Source: Pseudomonadota bacterium (GTDB lineage Bacteria > Pseudomonadota > Alphaproteobacteria > Rhizobiales > Xanthobacteraceae). Taken from it: 14,580 nucleotides of DNA. Location: contig JAEWCJ010000079.1 of assembly GCA_023390695.1 (NCBI GenBank), forward strand, positions 1-14,580, written 5' to 3'. Positions 7,533-13,366 of this stretch are shown here, piece after piece; position 1 is the first letter of the stretch, and every line of letters starts with the position of its first letter. The notes under the pieces were generated by a model that made no database searches, was not told the DNA's origin, and saw only the letters and a list, made by a program, of their open reading frames with translations. Position numbers and translations under genes: made by a program.

Positions 7533-7988
7533 ATGTCGGGTCAGGGAGACAATCAGCATAAGCTGGAAGTGATCCATCCGTCGCCGGAAGAAGCCTACAA
7601 GATGCCGTATGCGCCCGCGATTTCGATCGTCGGGGCCTGCGATCTGATGTTCGTGTCCGGCTGTACGCCGTCGGACCTCTATCATCACCATCCGCATCGC
7701 GACGAAGAGCACATCCATCCGCATTCGATCGAGGAGCAGACCACCAAGGCGATGGAATGCATCAAGCTGATCCTCGACCAGGTCGGTGCCAGCTTCCAGG
7801 ACATCGTCAAGATCACCAAGTACCTGACCGATATGCGCGACGCCGACGGCATGAACAAGGCGATGAAGCCGTTCATGGGCGACTGGCGGCCGGCCAGCAC
7901 CATGGTCTGCATCAATCAACTCAGTTCGCCGGGCGCGCGCGTCGAGCTTGACGTGGTGGTCGCGGTTCCGAAGAAGAAGTCGAATTGA
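7533..7988 (+). CDS. RidA-like (YjgF/YER057c/UK114) protein with a His-rich insertion and no catalytic Arg
   Basis: This 151-residue protein has the chorismate-mutase-like fold signature of the YjgF/RidA family: SIVGACDLMFVSG (31-43), EEQTTKAMECIKLILDQVGASFQDIVKITKYLTDM (67-101) and a closing strand VELDVVVAV (137-145). Classical RidA hydrolyses reactive enamines and imines made by PLP enzymes, using an Arg in the motif PARSxVEVxxL (R105 in E. coli). Here the ungapped equivalent is PASTMVCINQL (120-130), which puts Ser122 at that position, so classical imine deaminase activity is doubtful. Residues 51-64 (HHHPHRDEEHIHPH) hold seven histidines and several acidic residues, which could bind a metal ion. 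Start ATG has GGAGA 5 bases upstream. Position after an ABC importer suggests a role in handling the imported compound or its breakdown product; the reaction is unknown. Confidence 0.85.
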   Translation: MSGQGDNQHKLEVIHPSPEEAYKMPYAPAISIVGACDLMFVSGCTPSDLYHHHPHRDEEHIHPHSIEEQTTKAMECIKLILDQVGASFQDIVKITKYLTDMRDADGMNKAMKPFMGDWRPASTMVCINQLSSPGARVELDVVVAVPKKKSN

Positions 7989-8005
7989 TATCGGCGCTCT
8001 GCTAA

Positions 8006-8040
8006 CTTCGCTCCCGCGCAAGGAAAGTGCGGGAGCGAAG
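8006..8040. promoter_or_regulatory. 12-bp perfect hairpin that includes the ribosome site of the next gene
   Basis: CTTCGCTCCCGC (8006-8017) is the exact reverse complement of GCGGGAGCGAAG (8029-8040), with an 11-base loop that can add a G-U and a C-G pair. The 3' arm carries GGGAG (8031-8035), the only good ribosome site for the GTG start at 8043. When folded, the RNA would hide that site. No T run follows, so a standard intrinsic terminator is less likely, though the hairpin may still stabilise the upstream message's 3' end. Confidence 0.65.
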
Positions 8041-8042
8041 CA

Positions 8043-8918
8043 GTGAAACCTCGGATTGCAGTTGTTGCCGTCGGCGAGATGGGCAGCGGCGTCGGCCGCA
8101 GGCTCGTTCAGAACGGATTAACCGTACTGACGTCGCTGACAGGGCGCAGCGCGGCCAGTAAGGCGCGGGCGGCCGGTGCCGGACTTGCGGATGCCTCGGA
8201 CGAGGAACTCGCCGCCTGCGACATCTTTCTGTCCATTGTGCCGCCAAAAGACGCGCTGGGTCTTGCCGAACGCCTGAAGCCCGCGCTGGAGCGGGCCAGC
8301 CGTAAACCTCTTTATGTCGACTGCAACGCCGTTTCACCGGAAACGGTAAAGCAGATCGCCGCCGTGATCGGCGTGACCGGCGCCCGCTTTGCCGATGCCG
8401 GCATTATCGGCCCGCCGCCCGGCAGCGCCCGCCCCACCACGTTCTACGCGTCCGGCGGTGCTGCGGCGGAATTCGCCGCTCTCTCCGATTATGGATTGAC
8501 GATCCGCGTCCTCGATGCGCCGGTTGGCGCCGCCTCGGCCCTGAAGATGTCCTATGCGGGCTTGACCAAGGGTTTCACCGCGCTCGGCGCCGCGATGATC
8601 CTGAGCGCATCGCAGGCCGGCGTCGCCGAGGCGCTCACGCGCGAACTGGCGGCGAGCCAGCCACCTTTCCTGGCCTTTCTCCAGCGCACTGTCCCCGACA
8701 TGTTTCCCAAGGCTTATCGCTGGATCGGGGAGATGGAGGAAATCGCCGCCTTCGCCGGCGAGGCGCCGGCCGGCAATGACATCTATCGGGGCGTCGCCGA
8801 TTTCTATCGGCGCGTGGCGGAGAGTGCTGCGGGTGATGAGGACGCGGAGAAGGAGCTCGCTGCGTTGCGTGAATTCTGTGCCTCGCTTGCCACGGCTGCG
8901 GCCCGCAAACAGGCGTGA
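8043..8918 (+). CDS. NAD(P)-dependent oxidoreductase, beta-hydroxyacid dehydrogenase type with DUF1932 C-terminal domain
   Basis: This 291-residue protein has an N-terminal Rossmann fold (1-165) and an all-helical C-terminal domain. The nucleotide loop is VAVGEMGSGVG (8-18), a GxxGxG variant of the usual GxGxxG. YVDCNAVSPETVKQIA (about 97-112) and DAGIIGPPPG match the 6-phosphogluconate / 3-hydroxyisobutyrate dehydrogenase-like subgroup that carries a DUF1932 domain. The segment SALKMSYAGLTKG holds the lysine expected to be catalytic in this superfamily. The likely reaction is NAD(P)-linked oxidation of a hydroxyacid or reduction of the keto form; the substrate is unknown. It starts at GTG with GGGAG 7 bases upstream, inside a hairpin arm. 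It lies 54 bases after the RidA-like gene in the same direction and may be the last gene of that operon. Confidence 0.85.
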   Translation: MKPRIAVVAVGEMGSGVGRRLVQNGLTVLTSLTGRSAASKARAAGAGLADASDEELAACDIFLSIVPPKDALGLAERLKPALERASRKPLYVDCNAVSPETVKQIAAVIGVTGARFADAGIIGPPPGSARPTTFYASGGAAAEFAALSDYGLTIRVLDAPVGAASALKMSYAGLTKGFTALGAAMILSASQAGVAEALTRELAASQPPFLAFLQRTVPDMFPKAYRWIGEMEEIAAFAGEAPAGNDIYRGVADFYRRVAESAAGDEDAEKELAALREFCASLATAAARKQA

Positions 8919-8941
8919 GTCTTGTGCTTTATTTTGAGTGA

Positions 8942-9001
8942 ATCGATGGCGCCGGCTTTTCAGCAAGGCGCCGTCACACGCTCTCTGCGCCGGCCATCGA
9001 T
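8942..9001. repeat. Interrupted inverted repeat after the dehydrogenase gene
   Basis: ATCGATGGC (8942-8950) and GCCATCGAT (8993-9001) are perfect 9-bp arms 42 bases apart. The octamer GCGCCGGC also occurs twice in direct orientation (8949-8956 and 8987-8994), and GGCGCC recurs at 8967-8972. It lies 24 bases after the dehydrogenase stop and could stabilise or end that transcript. No T tract follows. Confidence 0.45.
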
Positions 9002-9126
9002 AAAGCCAATGTTTCCGGCCTTTTCCTGAAGGTCGTGTCGGTCGTTTAAGGTTAAGCATGCGTTTCTGCGCGCGTGACAATTTTTTATAAACGACGACGA
9101 TTCAATCTCTCTTCAGCATAGGCGCA

Positions 9127-9143
9127 GAAGCGTTTTCCGCTTC
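9127..9143. repeat. Short hairpin in the cpaB upstream region
   Basis: GAAGCG (9127-9132) and CGCTTC (9138-9143) form a 6-bp stem with a TTTTC loop, about 80 bases before the cpaB start. Similar GAAGCG/CGCTTC-type hairpins occur in rhizobial intergenic DNA, as far as I recall. It may be a leader hairpin or protein site. Confidence 0.35.
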
Positions 9144-9220
9144 ACCAATTCAACACGACCGCCCATCGATAGTGCGTGTAACAACTACGCTGCATCGGAT
9201 TTGGAATCGGGACAGGCGTC

Positions 9221-10093
9221 GTGCGGAAGTCGACATTCGTGATGATTGCGTTTGCCGTGGTGTTCGGCCTGCTCGCGGTTTTTGTCGCGCAGAGCTGGCT
9301 GAACAACGCCGCCGCCAATCGTCTGAAAAATCTGGAGGCGAAGAAGCCCGAGACGCCGACCCGCACCATCGTCGTCGCCACCGAGCGCCTGCAATACGGC
9401 ACCGAGCTGGCGGCAAATCATCTGCGGGAAATCGCCTGGCCGGCCGACGCGCTGCCCAATGGCGCGTTCGCGAAAATCCAGGACATGCTGAGCACGGGCA
9501 AGCGCGTGGTGCTGTCGCCGATCGAGCCCAATGAACCGGTTCTCGCTCTGAAGATCACCGGCCCCGGCCAGCGCGCGTCGCTGTCGGCTCTGGTCGGCGA
9601 GGGAATGAAGGCGGTCACCGTGCGCGTCAACGATGTCGAAGGCGTCGGCGGTTTCGTGCTGCCCGGCGACCGCGTTGACGTCGTGCTGACGCGGCAGATC
9701 GACAAGGGCAATGCGACGACCGAAGTGGTGCTGCAGAATGCGCGCGTGCTTGCGGTCGATCAGAGCGCCGACGAGCGCAGTTCCAAGCCTTCCGTCGCCA
9801 AGGCGGTGACGCTCGAAGTCGATACGGTCGCCGCGCAGAAAGTGTGGCTTGCCGCATCGGTCGGGAATCTGTCGCTGCTGCTGCGCAAGGCGGGCGAGAC
9901 CATGCCGGAAAGCACGCGGCGCGTGACGCTGGACGATCTCAGCAAGCCGGCGCGGGTGATGCAGCGGCGCGACGCGAGCGTGACCAGTATCGTGGTTCAA
10001 CGGGGCGCAAACAGACACGAATATCAGGTGCCGGTAGAGGGCACCGACGGCCGCCGGTCCGCTTCGGGGGAAGACGGATCGGGGCGCCGTTAG
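9221..10093 (+). CDS. cpaB: Flp/Tad pilus assembly protein CpaB (RcpC family)
   Basis: This 290-residue protein is anchored by one N-terminal helix (about 5-27) after a short basic start (RK), so the bulk is periplasmic. Residues 48-112 form a SAF-type domain (RTIVVATERLQYGTELAANHL). The CpaB/RcpC core follows with LVGEGMKAVTVRVNDVEGVGGFVLPGDRVDVVLT (124-157). By family, it works beside the CpaC secretin in the outer part of the type IVc pilus machine. The GTG at 9221 keeps the positive residues before the helix; the ribosome site is weak (GGGA at 9209-9212). An internal ATG at 9242 is possible but would remove them. The last 25 residues are polar and low-complexity. A 27-base gap leads to cpaC. 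This is the first pilus gene here. Confidence 0.9.
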   Translation: MRKSTFVMIAFAVVFGLLAVFVAQSWLNNAAANRLKNLEAKKPETPTRTIVVATERLQYGTELAANHLREIAWPADALPNGAFAKIQDMLSTGKRVVLSPIEPNEPVLALKITGPGQRASLSALVGEGMKAVTVRVNDVEGVGGFVLPGDRVDVVLTRQIDKGNATTEVVLQNARVLAVDQSADERSSKPSVAKAVTLEVDTVAAQKVWLAASVGNLSLLLRKAGETMPESTRRVTLDDLSKPARVMQRRDASVTSIVVQRGANRHEYQVPVEGTDGRRSASGEDGSGRR

Positions 10094-10106
10094 GACAGGG
10101 GCAATC

Positions 10107-10113
10107 GGGGGAG
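10107..10113 (+). promoter_or_regulatory. Ribosome binding site deciding the cpaC start
   Basis: GGGGGAG lies 7 bases before ATG 10121 but only 4 before the in-frame GTG at 10118. The spacing favours the ATG. Confidence 0.6.
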
Positions 10114-10120
10114 TGCTGTG

Positions 10121-11662
10121 ATGAAATTCACATGTGAAATGCCGCAGAAGCGGCAGGCGGACCGGGCCGGCGGCCGGCGGCGTTCGCGGACATTTCGTGC
10201 GATTGCCGTCGGTGTGGCGGTGCTGATGATGGAGCCCGTGCTCCCCGTCGGACTCGGTGTTGCGATGGCGCAGCGTCTGGTGCAGATCAACGCCGCCAAG
10301 AAGACATCGCTGCTGACCGTTGCGATCGGCAAGACCGAAGATGTGCGCACCGATGCCAGCTTCGTCGAACTCGTGGTCGGCGATCCCGAAATCGCCGATG
10401 TCGCGCCGCTGACCGACAAGTCGCTGTCGATCCTCGGGCGGAAGAGCGGCACGACCCGCGTCTCCGCCTATGGCGAGGGCAAGAAGCTGATCGGCATTTT
10501 CGACGTGGAAGTCACGCAGGACACCTCGATGGTCTCCAGCGTGCTGAAGCGCCGCTTTCCGCACGACAACATCAAGGTCGCGGCCGTCAACGGCCGGTTG
10601 ATCCTGTCGGGCAATGTCAACGACGCGGCCACCGTCGACAAGGTGATGACGCTCGTCCGGCAGTTTGATTCCAACGCGATCAATTCGATGGCGGTGACCG
10701 CGCCGCAGCAGGTCATGCTCGAAGTGCGCTTCATCGAGGTGAACCGCAAGGCCGGCCGCGATCTCGGCGTGCAGTGGAACACCTATTCGAACAACGGCAA
10801 ATTCCTCGGCAATATCGGCAACCGCGTTGAGGCCCCCGGCCTGCCGATCCTGGAAGGCGCCACCGTGGCGGCCGGCGTGCTGTCGGGTGCGGCGCCGTTC
10901 GGTTTCATGATCGGCAAGCTGATCGCCAACGGTCTGCGCGCCGACGTGCTCATCAACGCGCTCGAACAGAAAGGCATGGCGCGCTCGCTGGCCGAGCCCA
11001 ATCTGGTGGCGTTGTCCGGCGACACCGCGAGCTTCCTGGCCGGCGGCGAGTTTCCGGTGCCGGTGCCCGGCTCGCTCGGCACGGTGTCGATCGAATACAA
11101 GCGGTATGGCGTCGGCCTCGCCTTCACGCCGACCGTGCTGGCGGATGGCCTGGTCAATCTCAAGATCGAGCCGGAAGTCAGCCAGCTCGACATGTCGAAT
11201 CCGGTGCAGGTGGCGGGCATTTCGGTGCCGCCGCTGATCGTGCGGCGCGCGTCGACGACGGTGGAACTGCGCGACGGACAGAGCTTCGTGATCGGCGGCC
11301 TGCTGCAGAGCCAGGGGCAGACCGCCATGCAGCAATTGCCATGGCTGGGCGACGTGCCGATCCTCGGCGCGCTGTTCGCGAGCCGCTCCTATCAGAAGAA
11401 CGAGACCGATCTCGCCATCATCGTCACCCCGCGCCTGGTGCGTCCGGCCCGGCCCGGCGACGTCCTGCGCACGCCGCTCGACGATTCCCTGCCGCCGAAC
11501 GACGTCGATCTGTTCCTGATGGGCAAGCCGGAAATTCCGCGCAAGGTCGCCAAATACGAGGCCGGGACCGAGCGCGAATTGACCGGTCACATGCTCGACA
11601 TGCCGCGCTTCGGCACGGTCTCGGTGAAGGAGGTGGGCCATGTCCTCACGGTCAAGAACTGA
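10121..11662 (+). CDS. cpaC: Tad pilus secretin CpaC (RcpA, type II/III secretin family)
   Basis: This 513-residue outer-membrane channel protein has a long basic N-region (1-26), a hydrophobic signal core (27-48) and a likely cleavage after AMA (48-50). Residues 54-130 form the pilus-assembly N-terminal domain (INAAKKTSLLTVAIGKTEDV, then ILGRKSGTTRVSAY). Residues 135-190 form a BON-like segment (VLKRRFPHDNIKVAAVNGRLILSGNV). Residues 195-440 form the secretin core, including QQVMLEVRFIEVNRK, the gate-region EFPVPVPG, and the closing signature LPWLGDVPILGALFASRSY before TDLAIIVTPRLV. A tail of about 70 residues follows. By family, 12 or more copies form the pore through which the Flp pilus leaves. 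The gene overlaps the downstream lipoprotein gene by 23 bases. An alternative GTG start one codon earlier is possible. Confidence 0.93.
   Translation: MKFTCEMPQKRQADRAGGRRRSRTFRAIAVGVAVLMMEPVLPVGLGVAMAQRLVQINAAKKTSLLTVAIGKTEDVRTDASFVELVVGDPEIADVAPLTDKSLSILGRKSGTTRVSAYGEGKKLIGIFDVEVTQDTSMVSSVLKRRFPHDNIKVAAVNGRLILSGNVNDAATVDKVMTLVRQFDSNAINSMAVTAPQQVMLEVRFIEVNRKAGRDLGVQWNTYSNNGKFLGNIGNRVEAPGLPILEGATVAAGVLSGAAPFGFMIGKLIANGLRADVLINALEQKGMARSLAEPNLVALSGDTASFLAGGEFPVPVPGSLGTVSIEYKRYGVGLAFTPTVLADGLVNLKIEPEVSQLDMSNPVQVAGISVPPLIVRRASTTVELRDGQSFVIGGLLQSQGQTAMQQLPWLGDVPILGALFASRSYQKNETDLAIIVTPRLVRPARPGDVLRTPLDDSLPPNDVDLFLMGKPEIPRKVAKYEAGTERELTGHMLDMPRFGTVSVKEVGHVLTVKN
11627..11633 (+). promoter_or_regulatory. 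Strong ribosome binding site inside the 3' end of cpaC
   Basis: AAGGAGG lies 6 bases before ATG 11640, within cpaC codons. It selects 11640 rather than the later in-frame ATG at 11664, and indicates coupled translation of cpaC and the lipoprotein. Confidence 0.75.
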
Positions 11663-12116
11663 CATGCGGTGGCTTGTCGGCGCGTTCCTGCTCGCGACCG
11701 CGCTGCCCGGCTGTTCCGATCTCTATTTCGACCGCCGGGAAACCATCGTGCCTCATGCGGGCAATGCGATGGCCACCAACCGGGTGACCCATATGGTCGA
11801 CCCCTGGCCGCCGGCCAGCGCCAACCGCAACATTGCCTTCAATGGCGAGGTCATGCAGGGCGCCGTGGAACGCTATCGCGAAGGCCGCGTGATCCCGCCG
11901 GTCAACGCCACCACCAGCTCCGCCGCCTATGCGCGCGCGCAGGCAACTGCGGCCACTGCGTCAAGGGCTTCGCGCGCCGCCACCGCGACTTCGTCCAGTC
12001 AGCCGTCCGGCTGGGCGGCGTCCAGTCAGAATTCCAGTCAGGCTCAATCGCAGCCGCAAACGCCGCCACCGCCGGCGCAATTCTCCGACGCGCCGCCGCC
12101 CGGCGAAACCAGGTAA
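11640..12116 (+). CDS. Short pilus-associated lipoprotein in the CpaD position
   Basis: This 158-residue protein has a lipoprotein signal: basic start (R4, R6, R10), hydrophobic stretch (11-22) and lipobox ALPGC with acylated Cys25. Residues 26-80 are the conserved-looking part, with SDLYFDRRETI, NRVTHMVDPWPP, NRNIAFNGEVMQGAVERYREGRVIPP. From about residue 81 to the end the sequence is rich in Ala, Ser, Gln and Pro and is probably disordered. It sits between cpaC and cpaE, where cpaD (secretin-associated lipoprotein) normally lies. It is shorter than the CpaD proteins I know (roughly 200 residues or more), and I cannot align it to them by eye. I recall similar short proteins in Bradyrhizobium cpa clusters. 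A role in secretin placement or stability is inferred from position. Confidence 0.8.
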   Translation: MSSRSRTDMRWLVGAFLLATALPGCSDLYFDRRETIVPHAGNAMATNRVTHMVDPWPPASANRNIAFNGEVMQGAVERYREGRVIPPVNATTSSAAYARAQATAATASRASRAATATSSSQPSGWAASSQNSSQAQSQPQTPPPPAQFSDAPPPGETR

Positions 12117-12128
12117 CGGACAATCGTC

Positions 12129-13346
12129 ATGCGTCTCGGCCGTACAACATCGGACGACAGCAAGGCCCAGGTGGTCCTGCTGACGGTGGATTCCGAGCTT
12201 GAACAGTCGGTGCGCGCGACCTTCAGCGCCAGCCAGCAGATCGAGCTGCAGGTTGTGGCGTCGACAATCGCCGCCGCCGCGGACAAGATCGATCCGCAGA
12301 GCGCAACCGTGATCCTCGTCGACCTCGACGTCACCAGCCCCGACGACATGGCGGCGCTGCAACGTCTGATGCTGCGCATCGGGCATTGGCCGCCGGTCAT
12401 TGTGGTGACGCGGAATTTCGATGCCGGCGCGGCCCGCACCTTGCTGCAGATGCGGGTGGCGGATTGCCTCGTGAAGCCGGTCCCGCCGATCGAGCTGGTC
12501 CGCACCTGCGCGCGCGTCACCCAGCCCGCCGCCTCGGAACAGGCGGAGGCGCAGATCCATACATTCCTGCCCGCGGTCGGCGGTGCCGGCGTCACCACGC
12601 TGGCAATTCAGTCGGCGATGCTGCTGCTCAGCAACGGCCAGAAGCGGCGGACCTCGACCTGCCTCGTCGATCTCAATTTCCAGCACGGCGCCTGCGCCGA
12701 TTATCTCGATCTCGAGCCGCGGCTTGATCTGTCGGAGGTCGAACCGCGTCCGGAGCGGCTCGACCGGCAATTGCTCGAGGTGATGACGAGTTACCACGCC
12801 TCCGGTCTTGCCGTGATCGCCGCGCCCAACAAGCCCGCGGAAATGCGTTCGTTCGATCCTGACGTGGTCACGCGCCTGCTCGATCTCGTTGCCTCCAATT
12901 TCGAGAACGTCGTCATCGACATGCCGCGCACCTGGTTCTCCTGGACCGATAGCGTGCTGCTCGGCTCCAACCGGCTCTACATCGTCAGCGAGATGACGGT
13001 GCCGAGCCTGAAATATACGCGCAAGCTGGTCGCGGCGATCCGCGAGCGTATGGCCGAAGGGCCGCAGCCGCAGGTCATCGTGAACCGCTTTGAAGAGCGG
13101 CTGTTCGTGCCGGGCGTGAAGAAGACCGACATCGAACAGGCGCTGGGCGGGGATTTCTCGGCGGCGATCCCGAATATCTATCGGCTGGTGCGCGAAGCGA
13201 TCGATCGCGGTGTGCCGCTCGATGAGGTTAAGCCCGGCAACAAGATCTCGCGTGAACTGAAAAGGCTGGTTCTCGCCCCCGCCAAGGCCGCGCCGGCAGC
13301 GGCGGACGGCAAAGCAAGGCTTGCCACCATGTCGGCCGCCCGCTGA
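12129..13346 (+). CDS. cpaE: Pilus assembly protein CpaE / TadZ, MinD-like ATPase homologue with receiver-like N-domain
   Basis: This 405-residue protein has two parts. Residues 13-130 resemble a response-regulator receiver: D21 in the acidic position, VILVDLD with D65 at the phospho-acceptor place, T94 in IVVTRN and the KP pair at 116-117. Residues 143-385 resemble MinD/ParA: the P-loop region AVGGAGVTTLAIQSA (149-163), CLVDLNFQHG with D181, and VVIDMP (261-266). In the P-loop, both lysines of the deviant Walker motif (KGGxxKT) are Val, so ATP hydrolysis is doubtful. TadZ/CpaE proteins localise the pilus machine to the pole. The start ATG has CGGA 8 bases upstream and lies 12 bases after the lipoprotein stop. 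A basic, Ala-rich tail follows. Confidence 0.9.
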   Translation: MRLGRTTSDDSKAQVVLLTVDSELEQSVRATFSASQQIELQVVASTIAAAADKIDPQSATVILVDLDVTSPDDMAALQRLMLRIGHWPPVIVVTRNFDAGAARTLLQMRVADCLVKPVPPIELVRTCARVTQPAASEQAEAQIHTFLPAVGGAGVTTLAIQSAMLLLSNGQKRRTSTCLVDLNFQHGACADYLDLEPRLDLSEVEPRPERLDRQLLEVMTSYHASGLAVIAAPNKPAEMRSFDPDVVTRLLDLVASNFENVVIDMPRTWFSWTDSVLLGSNRLYIVSEMTVPSLKYTRKLVAAIRERMAEGPQPQVIVNRFEERLFVPGVKKTDIEQALGGDFSAAIPNIYRLVREAIDRGVPLDEVKPGNKISRELKRLVLAPAKAAPAAADGKARLATMSAAR

Positions 13347-13366
13347 CGCATCGTGAGCCTGGACGC

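Larger units (their letters stand above)
8919..9220. other. Intergenic region upstream of the pilus operon
   Basis: This 302-bp gap has no convincing gene. I looked for a small Flp pilin (a short basic leader followed by an E-Y-G-L hydrophobic segment) and found none. It is more AT-rich in its second half and contains a long interrupted dyad (8942-9001), a short hairpin (9127-9143) and an AT-rich block with TATAAA (9086-9091) after GTGACA (9074-9079). These two hexamers are too close to form one promoter. The pilus operon promoter is probably here, but I cannot place it securely. Confidence 0.5.

Noticed and set aside
9045..9059. Possible CtrA site (two TTAA motifs, with GGTTAA) upstream of cpaB
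   Set aside because: The TTAA elements start only 6 bases apart, whereas the CtrA consensus has 7 bases between them. The resemblance is not enough to call a site.
9185..11665. An 826-codon minus-strand open frame spanning cpaB and cpaC
   Set aside because: It crosses two recognised genes and has the same Arg/His/Asp-rich antisense composition and no recognisable family.
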